Assembly (NCBI GenBank): GCA_035570275.1
Contig: DATMNI010000273.1
Coordinates: 1-49,463 of the forward strand
Reading direction: 5' to 3'
DNA from: DATMNI01 sp035570275
GTDB lineage: Bacteria; Acidobacteriota; Terriglobia; Bryobacterales; Bryobacteraceae
DNA length: 49,463 nucleotides
A model generated the notes under the pieces. It was not told where the DNA came from and ran no database searches. It saw nothing but the letters and a program-made list of their open reading frames with translations. Position numbers and translations under genes: made by a program. Positions 26,001 to 34,217 of this stretch are shown here, one piece after another; within the stretch, counting starts at the first letter, position 1; each line of letters begins with the position of its first letter.

Positions 26001-26976
26001 CGGTTGCGAAATCGACGGTGGGCGCGGTGAGGTTGGGGTTATAGAAACCGCTTTCGGAATTGGATATAGAACCGGGAACGTTCTGCACCGAGGGCAGCGG
26101 GGAGGTGTTGCCGTCGGCGAATGCCGCGGCAGTGCGTGTCGCGAAAGACGTGCCAAAGTTCTCCCCGAATCGCAGCACTCCCAGGCGTTGGGTTGTTGTC
26201 GAGCATGGAATTGTGAGCGGGCCACTGCCAGGCCCGGAATTATCGGGCGTGCGCACGCTGAAGGTCACTCCGCTGCCCACAACGAACCCTACCGTTAGCG
26301 TGGAACCCGTAACAAATAGGTTGCTGGTTGCAATCGACGCGGTCACCGGAACGAAGGTATTGGGACCGGCATTCAAGGTGGCCGCGTTGGCGCGAATGTT
26401 CGTGATGCGGAGCGTGCGGGTCAAGCCAGTGGTGGCAGGCGGTTCGATCGGAATTCCATAAAACGTCACGGAGTTTCCGCTGACTATGCCAGGGAAGATG
26501 TTCGGATGACCGGCGTTGCCGTCGAAGGTGGTACGCGCTCCACCCGTGCTTAACACGGCGCAAAACCCATTTGGGTCGTTGCACGCCAATTGTGTATTGG
26601 TGCTGCCGGGGAGGAAACTGCCCGGCTCGTCGATTAGCAGGAGAGCTTCGGACCCTCGGGCGGTTCCGGTATTGGCATAGGTGCGGCTGGTGACCTGCGT
26701 GTTCAGAAAGACCGTGAGGTTGATACTGGGTACGGTGGAATTGGCCGGGAGAGCGGTCCCACCAGTACAGGTTATGGTGATGTCACCGACCTTTTCGGCA
26801 TACGACTCGCCGCGCATCTCTGGCGTCTGCGTGACGTTGGTAGTGCACGTGAGCGAGTTCGGTGTAAAAGGGCCTTGCGCGTGAAGCGCCGTGGCGGACG
26901 CAAGGAGTAACACCCATATAATAATAAAGAGAGCGGGCTTGACAGCCCAATTAGACCAAGGTTGGCGGCGACTCAT
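23053..26976 (-). CDS. Giant secreted Ig-repeat protein with TIGR03437 C-terminus
   Basis: This protein of about 1307 residues has an N-terminal signal or membrane segment (ALFIIIWVLLLASATALHAQ) and is exported. The first 400 residues are a beta-rich region with few recognisable motifs. From about residue 490 there are at least five tandem bacterial Ig-like (Big_3-type) repeats, each carrying phrases such as VTFTASVGA, GSVQFSDGGTSLGT and GSHSIFASYGGDSSF. The last 220 residues form the TIGR03437 domain: APNEIVSLMGPNLA, LSYVSPGQINFVLPG and QYPGLDQINVGPLP. This architecture is typical of Solibacter-like acidobacteria. ATG at 26976 is preferred; TTG at 27012 or GTG at 27000 would add 8-12 residues. 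It probably acts at the cell surface. Ligand unknown. Confidence 0.88.
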   Translation of the reverse strand: MSRRQPWSNWAVKPALFIIIWVLLLASATALHAQGPFTPNSLTCTTNVTQTPEMRGESYAEKVGDITITCTGGTALPANSTVPSINLTVFLNTQVTSRTYANTGTARGSEALLLIDEPGSFLPGSTNTQLACNDPNGFCAVLSTGGARTTFDGNAGHPNIFPGIVSGNSVTFYGIPIEPPATTGLTRTLRITNIRANAATLNAGPNTFVPVTASIATSNLFVTGSTLTVGFVVGSGVTFSVRTPDNSGPGSGPLTIPCSTTTQRLGVLRFGENFGTSFATRTAAAFADGNTSPLPSVQNVPGSISNSESGFYNPNLTAPTVDFATVGLADAGTRFRATFNNVPVGTKVYVSANGVTYANGNPTAATTGSVARLIQNEALPFAPLAPTTTLEGVPAVQLLVTNGSATAIWEVLGTNPAAIENFDFVLWVQVSGTVPVTSSVNGSFAPAPPAFTPVAGSSASSTLPLPRFVADPNAAQYLFTAAVFASVTRPVLTAGTPTFGNPLTFSATASSLCQTLPTSDSITFLDGTTSIGTGNLNASGVASVTTSLLSAGSHSIAAQFNGDSNFGLLTSGALALTVASPPANATVSSPSVAAGGTVSFGTLVIVSANFIATSQSSNSPNFRALAARRISARIASPPSATATFTDNASSASCQAPIVSGTASCSLSFVSAGAHTISVTADNSYTVAGVSTLTFTVAKAVTSTTLAASTNAALTGQNVTLTATLNAGDATAGGTVGFTNGGTPIAGCGAVPLTGVTAKCVVSFQAAGSLSLAATYSGDSNTTASSGTILVTISNPNSPDTSLAITVSQNPATVGQPVTFTASVGATSEGSQGIPTGSVQFSDGGTSLGTVVLANRQARITTTFTTAGSHSIFASYGGDSSFTGSANTFGIAVLRAAASVTLTANPNAGVFGQAVTLTAVLGTVGSAGVPAPSGQIQFFDGSALLGAAAVGTGTAALTVSNLIPGAHQLKAVYSGDTSWSSATSGAVTQTVSKAPTAITLTASSGATQATLNSGVTSISSISSAAAVPSGSVQYMDSGTNGVLATATLAGGSATASVDSAGRMIVAVYSGDANFLGSSSTPAAQLWIGNGASFGSSGFAPNEIVSLMGPNLAASTVSASLPLPVSLGGATVSVTDSAGVTHPATLSYVSPGQINFVLPGNLPSGPATVTVTHQDGTALSITITVGTLAPGIFTASANGKGPAQSLVLDVPSTGESTLTTSNSIGLNSTDTFYLELFGTGLDSANASQVTVSINGQSIPVLFAGAQQQYPGLDQINVGPLPASLKSAGTVNVEVSVNGQSANTVTLTLQ

Positions 26977-27141
26977 TAGGATATTAGGATTTATTATCAC
27001 ACTTATAGACAAAGCCGTGTGGAGTATTCTAGCTGAATCGCTGGAATCTCAGAGGTTTATTTGAGTAATTTGCCCCAATAAATCAATTAACTTGTTTATT
27101 GGCAATGAGATAGAAAAATCGACTTGCGCGATTTGCCCAAA

Positions 27142-27164
27142 GTCGCGGCCCGGAGGGCCGCGAC
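27142..27164 (-). terminator. Terminator hairpin after the S41 peptidase gene
   Basis: GTCGCGGCCC and GGGCCGCGAC form a perfect ten-pair stem with a three-base loop, starting two bases after the peptidase stop codon. Read on the minus strand it is followed by TTTGGG, a weak T-tract. It separates the peptidase operon from the Ig-repeat gene. Confidence 0.6.
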
Positions 27165-27166
27165 CA

Positions 27167-28630
27167 CTAACCGCCAATTACTTCGATGGCTTTCAGGATC
27201 ACCGGGTCGCGCTGCGCTTCCACTTCGTCGCCCTTCTCCACGCCGAATGCCTGATTGAAAAGTTCGGTCTTCAGACGGTTGGCGATGAAGTCGCGTTCGG
27301 CCGACCAATCGGCGATACCGGGGCGGATCTCGCGGTCCGACAGGAAGCTGCGGAATTGATCCAGAATCTCGCCGCTAACTTCGAACTCCGGCTTGATAGG
27401 GTGGCCGCGTAAGTACTCGGTGGCGAAGTTAGTAAATGAGGCGCTGGCATCCAGCACCGCGCGCAGGCGGTTCATGGGCAGTTGCTCCACCACGATGTCG
27501 GGCTGAATGCCGCCGCCGCCGCGCACCGTCCGTCCCTTGTCGGTGTGGAATTCCGACTGCGTGTTGGGGTGCGCGGTGGTGGGGCCGAGCTCGAATTGCT
27601 TCGTGGCATCCAGCGGCTTCTGTATGGAGCGTCCGCTGGGGGTGTAATAGAGCGCCGTGGTGAGCGCCAGGCCGGTGGATTCGGTCAGCGGGAAGACCGA
27701 TTGGACCAGCCCCTTGCCAAAGCTGGACACACCCAGAATGGTGGCGCGGTCATGATCCTGCATGGCGCCGGAGACGATTTCCGAGGCGCTGGCGCTCTTT
27801 TCATTGACCAGGATGGCCAGCTTGAAGCCATACTGTTTGGCAGTGAGCGGCACCGACTCCGAGGTCTCGGCCACCTTGCGCCCGCGCACCGTCACAATCT
27901 TCTGGCCGGGCCGCAGAAAGAGCCCGGCGGTTTCAATGGCCGCCGTCAGCAGGCCGCCGGGATTGTTGCGCAGGTCAAGCACCAGGCCGTTCAGGCGGTC
28001 GCCGCCCAGTTTCTCGATGGCGTCCTTAAGCTGTTGCGCGGTCTTTTCATCGAAGCTCGACACGCGGATGTAGCCGAGGCCGGCCCCGACAAAGAAGGCG
28101 CGCTCCACGCTGGGCGACTGCATCTCTTCCGGCGTCAGCGTGAAGTGCATGATGGCGCTGATTCCGGGCCGGCGCACGTCCAGCCGGGCCTGGTGCTGGC
28201 GCGATTGCTCCAGCAATTGGGGAAGCTGTTCCAGGTCGAGGCGGTTGATCACGTATCCGTTGATGGCGAGAATCTCGTCTCCAGGCGCCAGACCCGACTT
28301 CGCCGAGGGCGTCCCCGGCAGCGTCTGCAGCACAATCACCCGGCCGGGCAGAATCGACACCACGCTGCCAAAGCCCTTGGAGGTGGATTGCTCCATGCGC
28401 TTGAGCTGTTCGAACTGTCCGGGGTCGAAGAAGACCGAATGCGGGTCGAGTTTCTTGAGCAGGCCCGGAATCGCGCCCTGATAGAACGCCTGTTCCGAGG
28501 AGACTGGATCGGCCGCGTTCTGTTGAAGGATGGCGTAGGCGCTGATGACGGCACGGATCTGAGTGTCGAAATCGTCGGCCGCCCACAGCGCGGCGGCGGT
28601 GCAGAGCAAGGTGGCGGTTAGTCGAAACAT
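27167..28630 (-). CDS. S41 family C-terminal processing peptidase
   Basis: This 487-residue protein is a serine protease of the CtpA/Tsp type, exported by a signal peptide (MFRLTATLLCTAAALWA). An N-terminal helical region with DPHSVFFDPGQF precedes a PDZ domain (about 85-165, GSVVSILPGRVIVLQTLPGTPSAKSGLAPGDEILAINGY). The protease core has GYIRVSSFDEKTAQQL, LVLDLRNNPGG, the nucleophile region NEKSASASEIVSGAMQD with the catalytic Ser, and GVSSFGKGLVQS with the catalytic Lys. ATG at 28630 shares its A with the stop codon of the Uma2 gene (TGATG), which fixes the start. Fragments of the same gene family lie at 22878 and 41460. Confidence 0.93.
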   Translation of the reverse strand: MFRLTATLLCTAAALWAADDFDTQIRAVISAYAILQQNAADPVSSEQAFYQGAIPGLLKKLDPHSVFFDPGQFEQLKRMEQSTSKGFGSVVSILPGRVIVLQTLPGTPSAKSGLAPGDEILAINGYVINRLDLEQLPQLLEQSRQHQARLDVRRPGISAIMHFTLTPEEMQSPSVERAFFVGAGLGYIRVSSFDEKTAQQLKDAIEKLGGDRLNGLVLDLRNNPGGLLTAAIETAGLFLRPGQKIVTVRGRKVAETSESVPLTAKQYGFKLAILVNEKSASASEIVSGAMQDHDRATILGVSSFGKGLVQSVFPLTESTGLALTTALYYTPSGRSIQKPLDATKQFELGPTTAHPNTQSEFHTDKGRTVRGGGGIQPDIVVEQLPMNRLRAVLDASASFTNFATEYLRGHPIKPEFEVSGEILDQFRSFLSDREIRPGIADWSAERDFIANRLKTELFNQAFGVEKGDEVEAQRDPVILKAIEVIGG

Positions 28631-29184
28631 CAATCGGGCCAAATTCCGGATATATCAATTTCGACGCCCGGAAAATGTTTCGGTTTCAGGATACCTTCGG
28701 TGAGAATCTGGGACTGGCGAAGGGCGCCGTCCTGGAAGAGCAGGACTTCGACCGTGCCGGCTTCGAAGCTGATGAGCCAGACTTCTTCCAGGCCGATGCT
28801 TTCGTAATCGCGCAGCTTCTCGCCGATACTCCGCCGCGTTTCGGATGGGGACAACACCTCCACCGCAAGCTGGGGGGCCGAGTGAAAATAGCCATCGATT
28901 ATGACGACGGTGGCGCGCTCGAACACGGCAAGATCCGGCACGCGAGTCGTCAGCGGTTCCGTGCGGATTACCACTCCGAAGCTCCCGGAGAGGACATAAA
29001 ATCGCATCCTGTCCAACTGGCGAATGAAATCTGCAGTGAGATTGGCGACTATGAGTGCATGTACTGACTTGGCTGGAGGCATGATTTGAATCTCTCCGTT
29101 TACTACTTCTTCGCGGCCCTCCGTGACGGGCATGCGAAGCCATTCCTCGTACGTAACGATTGAGGTCTTGGGGAGGCTGGCCAT
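28630..29184 (-). CDS. Uma2 family protein (PD-(D/E)XK nuclease fold)
   Basis: This 184-residue protein belongs to the Uma2/DUF820 family of restriction-endonuclease-like proteins, which are abundant in cyanobacteria and acidobacteria and mostly uncharacterised. The opening TYEEWLRMPVTEGREEVVNGEI is typical. The nuclease-fold core is visible as RVPDLAVFE, then PQLAVEVLSPSETRRSIGEKLRDYESIGLEEVWLI, giving the D...ExL...K pattern. The stop overlaps the start of the S41 peptidase gene, so the two are translated together. That pairing may be incidental. It follows the CBM9-like gene by 25 bases, so all three probably form an operon. Confidence 0.87.
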   Translation of the reverse strand: MASLPKTSIVTYEEWLRMPVTEGREEVVNGEIQIMPPAKSVHALIVANLTADFIRQLDRMRFYVLSGSFGVVIRTEPLTTRVPDLAVFERATVVIIDGYFHSAPQLAVEVLSPSETRRSIGEKLRDYESIGLEEVWLISFEAGTVEVLLFQDGALRQSQILTEGILKPKHFPGVEIDISGIWPD

Positions 29185-29209
29185 GCCTTTTATTCTATCG
29201 CGCGAGATT

Positions 29210-29977
29210 CTAGCGCGCGAAGCGGACGTAGCCCCAGCGGCCGGGCACGTGCATGTTGATCAAGCCCTGCGGGGACCAGACCCAGTTGTCTTCCTTTTCA
29301 CCGGCCGGTTTCACGTACTTGCCGTCCACAACGTTGACGCGCCATTCCACGCGGGAGAAATTGACGCGCCACTCGTCGCCGGGGGATGGGCGGGTCACGG
29401 GCGCGCGCGAAGCGAAAGCGCCCCAGGGGAAGGCGATCTCCACGGTCCAGCCGCGGTCGTGATCGGCCGGGTTGTTGAGGGTGCCATCCACCCACACGGC
29501 GGTGCGCAGGCCGGGGATGTCCCAACTGTTGTCGGCCTTGCCGCCCTCCCGGTAGGGCTTGGGAAGGAAGAGATCCCAGCCGGTGTTGAGGGCGTTGATT
29601 TCGAATTCGAAGTAGTCGCGGCCGTCGCCTGAGGGGTTCAGGAAAACCTCGAAATCGTTATCGCGGAAGATGACGGAATCGTGCTGGGTGAGGGTGGCCC
29701 AGACATGCGGCTCTTCCAGTTCGGCGGCCACGTAGAAATACTGGTCGTCCCACAGCATCTTGACGCGGGTGCGGAAGCGCGGCGCGGGCTGGCTTGCACC
29801 TTGAATATCCACGAACCAATCGGTCCAGGGGGCGGCGCGCCACGCAGGTTTGTCGAGGCGGCCGTCAATTGGGATGGGACCGGCGGCGCGGGAGCAGGTG
29901 TAGTGCCTGGGCTCCGTCTGCGAAGGCGCAGTGCCAGCGGCGAGGACCAGAGCGGCGGCGAGGCGGAGGACTGACAT
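29210..29977 (-). CDS. Secreted CBM9-like carbohydrate-binding protein
   Basis: This protein of about 255 residues has a signal peptide (MSVLRLAAALVLAAGTAPSQ) and one domain of the 'carbohydrate-binding family 9-like' type: IPIDGRLDKPAWRAAPWTDWFVDIQG, VKMLWDDQYFYVAAELEEPHVWAT, DSVIFRDNDFEVFLNPSGDGRDYFEFEINALNT and GWTVEIAFPW. It lacks any catalytic domain. Such stand-alone proteins are periplasmic or surface-bound and are presumed to bind sugars or glycans. MGC upstream gives an alternative start at 29986. It is the first gene of the minus-strand set with Uma2 and S41. It is divergent from the GT39-like gene, 68 bases away. Confidence 0.85.
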   Translation of the reverse strand: MSVLRLAAALVLAAGTAPSQTEPRHYTCSRAAGPIPIDGRLDKPAWRAAPWTDWFVDIQGASQPAPRFRTRVKMLWDDQYFYVAAELEEPHVWATLTQHDSVIFRDNDFEVFLNPSGDGRDYFEFEINALNTGWDLFLPKPYREGGKADNSWDIPGLRTAVWVDGTLNNPADHDRGWTVEIAFPWGAFASRAPVTRPSPGDEWRVNFSRVEWRVNVVDGKYVKPAGEKEDNWVWSPQGLINMHVPGRWGYVRFAR

Positions 29978-30045
29978 GCAGCCCATCTTATCGCGCCTGT
30001 TTTATGGCACCGCGATTCCATCGTATGCTCTAATGAACTCCCACG

Positions 30046-31686
30046 ATGCGCAAGTATGCCGGAATCGGGCTGCTGATGGTATGTTACGCGGCCGCCCTGG
30101 TCTACCAGACGCGGCGCCTCGGTTTGACCGTCGATGAAACCTCTCACTTCGCCGCAGCCTACATGTACTGGCTCGGCGAAGATGTGCTGCTGCCGGCGGA
30201 TGCGCCGCCGCTCACGCGGGCGATCTGCGGCTGGGTTCCGCGCGTGTTGGGCGCGCCGCAGCCCAGGGACACCAACGGGTGGAAGGATCGCGACGCTTAC
30301 CTGATTGGCGGGGAGATTCTGGACCGCCCGAACATTCGCGCGCGCCGCCTGCTGTTCTATACCCGTCTCCCGTTCCTGGCCTTCCCCCTGCTGATCGTCT
30401 TCCTGCTCTGGCATTGGGGCCGCCAGTTGTTCGGCGATTGTGTTGGGCTCTGCCTGGCCGCATCGGGCGCCCTAGAGCCGACCATCATGGGTCACGGCGT
30501 CCTCATCAACTCCGACGTGCCGGCCGCCTTCGGTGCCCTATGGTTTGCGTATGCGGCCTGGAGATATTGGCGCACCCCCAGCAGGGGCCGGCTGCTGACG
30601 ATGACGCTGGCCACGGTTCTGGCTGTTCTCACTAAGTTTACGCTGCTGCCGCTGGCAGTGGCGGGGTTCGGGTTGGCTCTCTGGAAAGGCCCGCGCCTTC
30701 TGGGCGCGATCGCGGTCCCGCTGACCATTTATATTGGAATTCTGGCTGCCTCGCAGTTTCAGGCCCAAGCCGTTCCACCGGTCGAGATCCATCAATTCAG
30801 CGGCGCCGGTGTGGGCCACTGGGCTCTGCCCGTGGTGACGCTGCTGGCCCGTCTGCCGTGGCCGCTGCAGTTCGTGCGCGGCCTGCTCTTTATCGGCGGC
30901 AGCCTGCAGGGCAACGGTTTTCCGGGATACATGTTGGGCCACCGGATCGAAGGCCGGGTTCCGCTCTATTTCCCGCTGGCCTGGGCGATCAAGTTCCCCA
31001 TCCCTCTGCAGCTACTCACCGTGGCCGGAGTGGCGGCCCTGCTGATCCGGATCCGGCGGCGTGAGACCGGCGCGGCCGATCTGTTGATATGGGGGCCGGC
31101 TCTATTCTTCTTTGGATCGGCGGTGATTTCGAATTTTCATATCGGGTTTCGCCATGCCCTGCCGTCTCTGCCTTTTTTCATTCTGGGCGGGGGATTTGCG
31201 CTGGCGCGGTGGAGCGGGCACGGCCTGGTTCGCGCGGCAATTGCGCTTTCGCTGGCCTGGCTCGCCGTCTCTTCGCTGGGCGTCTATCCTAACGGTATAT
31301 CCTACTTCAACGAATGGATTGGCGGCCCCGCGCAAGGATGGAGATACCTGGCGGACAGTAACATCGATTGGGGCCAGAATCTGCCCGGCCTTGGAACTTA
31401 TATGGAACGCAATCAAATCGGGCGTATTAAGACCTTTATCTTTGGTTACGATAACCCGTTCCACTACCTCAAGCCCGGCAGCATGGATCCTCAGACGCTG
31501 CCTTCGGCGGAGAATTCCGCGTTAGTGCATTACTATCAGCCGGGACCTGGTATCTACGCAGTAAGTGTGAATTACCTGGTGGGTTACCTGGCTCCCCAGG
31601 GTTACCAGGACTATCTGGCGTGTTTTCGCCAGCGCCCTCCCGACGCCCGCGCCGGGTATTCGATTCTCATCTATCGCGTGCAGTAG
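30046..31686 (+). CDS. GT39-like integral membrane glycosyltransferase
   Basis: This 546-residue protein is a multi-pass membrane enzyme of the protein O-mannosyltransferase/ArnT (GT-C) superfamily. The first helix (MRKYAGIGLLMVCYAAALVYQT) is followed by an external loop with LTVDETSHF, the acidic catalytic motif of the superfamily. About ten further helices follow, including FLAFPLLIVFLLWHWG and LLTMTLATVLAVLTKFTLLPLAVAGFG. The C-terminal region has YFNEWIGGPAQGWRYLADSNIDWGQNLPGL, conserved in the family. It would transfer a sugar from a polyprenyl-phosphate donor outside the membrane. The acceptor is unknown. The DPM1-like GT2 at 17791 could make such a donor, which is inference. A REPIN follows directly. 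Confidence 0.85.
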   Translation: MRKYAGIGLLMVCYAAALVYQTRRLGLTVDETSHFAAAYMYWLGEDVLLPADAPPLTRAICGWVPRVLGAPQPRDTNGWKDRDAYLIGGEILDRPNIRARRLLFYTRLPFLAFPLLIVFLLWHWGRQLFGDCVGLCLAASGALEPTIMGHGVLINSDVPAAFGALWFAYAAWRYWRTPSRGRLLTMTLATVLAVLTKFTLLPLAVAGFGLALWKGPRLLGAIAVPLTIYIGILAASQFQAQAVPPVEIHQFSGAGVGHWALPVVTLLARLPWPLQFVRGLLFIGGSLQGNGFPGYMLGHRIEGRVPLYFPLAWAIKFPIPLQLLTVAGVAALLIRIRRRETGAADLLIWGPALFFFGSAVISNFHIGFRHALPSLPFFILGGGFALARWSGHGLVRAAIALSLAWLAVSSLGVYPNGISYFNEWIGGPAQGWRYLADSNIDWGQNLPGLGTYMERNQIGRIKTFIFGYDNPFHYLKPGSMDPQTLPSAENSALVHYYQPGPGIYAVSVNYLVGYLAPQGYQDYLACFRQRPPDARAGYSILIYRVQ

Positions 31687-31693
31687 GCCCGCA

Positions 31694-31842
31694 GTGGGGC
31701 AGGTTGTTAACCTGCGGCGGATTGGCAATCCGCCTGTCGGAATTGAACCCGCCGCTGCGGTCGGGGGCGCCAACGCCGACTGCTCGCTGCCGCATCGCGC
31801 GGGCGGATTAATAATCCGCCGCAGATTAACAATCTGCCCCAC
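31694..31842. repeat. REPIN: two REPs in inverted orientation
   Basis: The forward REP (31694-31740) has GCAGGTTGTTAACCTGC and GGCGGATTGGCAATCCGCC. The inverted REP (31801-31842) has GGCGGATTAATAATCCGCC and GCAGATTAACAATCTGC. The 60-base spacer ends with CTCGCTGCCGCATCGCGC, which recurs inverted at 47391-47412. This is a complete mobile REPIN unit lying between two convergent genes. Confidence 0.85.
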
Positions 31843-31850
31843 AAAGGAGG

Positions 31851-32573
31851 TTATGGCACCGGAACTAACAGCACCTTGCCGATCACGGTGGTCAGGCCGT
31901 CCAACATATCCATGAATCTCGATTCCAGCAACCCCATCGTGCGGAGCGGCCAAAGATATTCCGCGTTTTGCCACGCTGAGCCGCGTGCCGCGCTCACGTT
32001 CCAGGCGGCGATGGTATCTTCCAGGTGAGAGACCGGCGGCAGCGCCCCGCCGAGAAGACGGACATGCAGCGTGCTCTGGGCGGATTCAATGAGGCCGTCA
32101 AGAGTGGAATTGAGCGCGGTGTAGTCGTTATAGTGCGCTCCACCGGGATCCGGAGTTGTACCGGTGACCTGACAGGTGGCGACGATGGCTTTCGGCAGGT
32201 CGTGATTGATATGGGCGTTAATACCAGCCAGCGCGAACTGGATGCGCGCAATTTCGGCCTGCTGGCGGCGATTGAACAAGACTTGCCAGCAGGTGGCCGT
32301 GGCATGACGGGAGAGTGAGGATTTAAGTGCCGAGAAGTAGAGACCGGCGAATTGTACGTCGAGCTGGGCAAGCCATGCGGGATCGGTGAATCCACCGGCT
32401 GCGACCCGCGATTCAACGGCCTGCGTCACCTGCAGGTACAGCCAGTTGAACCATTTCAGGCCATCCCCGTCGACACAAGTGGTGTCGATGGTCTGGAGAC
32501 TCCGCAGAACGTCCGGGATAGATTGCGGAGCGGCCTGAACGGCGGCGAGGAGCGCAGCGTCGTAAGGAAACAT
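31851..32573 (-). CDS. DUF5995 family protein
   Basis: This 240-residue protein has the features of the DUF5995 family: DGLKWFNWLYLQVTQAVE near the start, WLAQLDVQFAGLYFSAL, then the very conserved ARIQFALAGINAHINHDLPKAIVATC, where His and Asp residues (HINHD) suggest metal binding. There is no signal peptide, so it is cytoplasmic. Function is unknown. ATG at 32573 is used; the open frame extends 125 codons further, but that part is antisense to the M28 peptidase gene. It is divergent from that gene and ends nine bases from the REPIN. Confidence 0.8.
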   Translation of the reverse strand: MFPYDAALLAAVQAAPQSIPDVLRSLQTIDTTCVDGDGLKWFNWLYLQVTQAVESRVAAGGFTDPAWLAQLDVQFAGLYFSALKSSLSRHATATCWQVLFNRRQQAEIARIQFALAGINAHINHDLPKAIVATCQVTGTTPDPGGAHYNDYTALNSTLDGLIESAQSTLHVRLLGGALPPVSHLEDTIAAWNVSAARGSAWQNAEYLWPLRTMGLLESRFMDMLDGLTTVIGKVLLVPVP

Positions 32574-32703
32574 GGCCCATTGTAGCCCGACCGCTGAGCG
32601 CCGCCTGGGAAGACAGACCTGACAGCCGACCCTGAGTGACGGACCACAAAAGGCGATGGTCTGTCCTACCGTTTGGTAAAATGGCTGGTTTCGGACATTC
32701 CAA

Positions 32704-34209
32704 ATGAAAAATTCCAGCCGTGGGCTCGCCCTCGCTATCGCTTTGTGCTTCTCCGCCGGCTTCGCGCCCGCGGATGAGAATTCGGTAAACCCGAAGATCC
32801 TGGAGATCCTGGACAAGATTTCGGAGGCGCGCATCAGAGCCATACTCGAAAAGCTCGAGGCCTTCGGCACGCGCAACACCATGTCCACCCAAGACGACCC
32901 GGTGCGCGGCGTGGGCGCCGCCCGTACGTGGATACTCAACGAGTTCAAGAGCTATAACCCCAGGCTTCAGGTGCGCTTCGAAAAGTTTCGTGTGAAGAAG
33001 CAGGGCCAGCGGATCTTCAAAGACGTGGACCTCTGGAACGTGATCGCCGTGCTTCCCGGAACCAGGATGCCGGAGACCCAGATCTTCGTCAGCGGCCACT
33101 ACGATTCGCTCAACCTGGGTAACCGCCCCGCGGGCGCCCCTGCCGGTCCCAGCGCCGATGGCACGGGCGGCGGCCTGAACGCCACCGCCAACATGACACT
33201 TGCCGATTTCGAAAAGAACGCCGACCTGCCGGCCCCGGGTGTTTGCGACGATGGCAGCGGCACCGCCGCCGTGATGGAACTGGCGCGCGTGATGAGCGCT
33301 TACGAGTTCGACAAGACGCTGGTCTTTGTGGCCTTCGCCGGTGAAGAGCAAGGTCTCATCGGCAGTGGGCTGCAGGCGGCCAAATCGAGGAAAGAAAACC
33401 AGGTGATCGAAGCGGTGTTGAACAACGACATCATCGGCACCGAAGTCGCCGGCAACGGACGCACCGGCAACAGCTCGCTCAACATCTACAGCGACGAAAC
33501 CATGGATTCCGTTTCGCAGCAGCTCTCGCGCTACGTGCGCGAAATCGGCGAGCGCTACCTGCCCGCCATGAAGGTGAACACCATCTTCATGGGCGATCGC
33601 CTGGGCCGCGGCGGCGACCACACTCCGTTCCAGTTGGAGGGATTTGCGGCCGTGCGTTTTTCCACGCCGAACGAGATCTACGTGAACCAGCATCACGCCG
33701 GGGACACGCTGGCCAACATGTCCGTGCCCTATACAACGCGCGTGGCCAAAGTCAACGCGGCGGTGGCTGCGAGCCTGGCGCTGGCGCCCAAGCCGCCCAT
33801 CGTCATGCCGGAACCGCGAGCGGCGAGTGCCGCGGCGGCGGGTGCCACGGCATCGGCTGCGGCGTCCCCCGTAACAACACCGGCCGGAACCACATCTGGC
33901 AGCGCGCCTGGCCGGCGCATCGGACCGATGATCTCTCGCGGCGGCGGCTATGACGCCGTGCTGCGCTGGCGCGTGGCCGGTTCGGACGCCGATATCAAGG
34001 GCTATGCCATCATGATCCGCCCCACCACGTCACCTTACTGGGAGCAGGAAATCTACGTCGGCAAGGTCAATACTTATACTATGAAGGACGTCTCCATTGA
34101 CGATCTGAAATTCGGCGTCCGGGCCATCGGGGCCAATGGCGCCGAAAGCCTGGTGACTCCTTACGCCTATCCGCCGCGGCAGAAGACCGAGATCCTGACG
34201 GTGGAGTAA
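32704..34209 (+). CDS. M28 family zinc metallopeptidase
   Basis: This 501-residue protein is exported by a signal peptide (MKNSSRGLALAIALCFSAGFAPA) and hydrolyses peptides with two zinc ions. Ligands are visible: His132 in VSGHYDS, Asp182 in VCDDGSGTAAVMELAR, Glu214/215 in FAGEEQGLIGS, Asp242 in LNNDIIG and a C-terminal His in VNQHHAGDT. A low-complexity AAPT-rich linker (about 360-400) precedes a short fibronectin-type region (VLRWRVAGSDADIKGYAIMIR). It lies eight bases upstream of an S9 peptidase and is probably co-transcribed with it, which suggests joint peptide scavenging outside the cell. Confidence 0.92.
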   Translation: MKNSSRGLALAIALCFSAGFAPADENSVNPKILEILDKISEARIRAILEKLEAFGTRNTMSTQDDPVRGVGAARTWILNEFKSYNPRLQVRFEKFRVKKQGQRIFKDVDLWNVIAVLPGTRMPETQIFVSGHYDSLNLGNRPAGAPAGPSADGTGGGLNATANMTLADFEKNADLPAPGVCDDGSGTAAVMELARVMSAYEFDKTLVFVAFAGEEQGLIGSGLQAAKSRKENQVIEAVLNNDIIGTEVAGNGRTGNSSLNIYSDETMDSVSQQLSRYVREIGERYLPAMKVNTIFMGDRLGRGGDHTPFQLEGFAAVRFSTPNEIYVNQHHAGDTLANMSVPYTTRVAKVNAAVAASLALAPKPPIVMPEPRAASAAAAGATASAAASPVTTPAGTTSGSAPGRRIGPMISRGGGYDAVLRWRVAGSDADIKGYAIMIRPTTSPYWEQEIYVGKVNTYTMKDVSIDDLKFGVRAIGANGAESLVTPYAYPPRQKTEILTVE

Positions 34210-34217
34210 GGCGCGCC

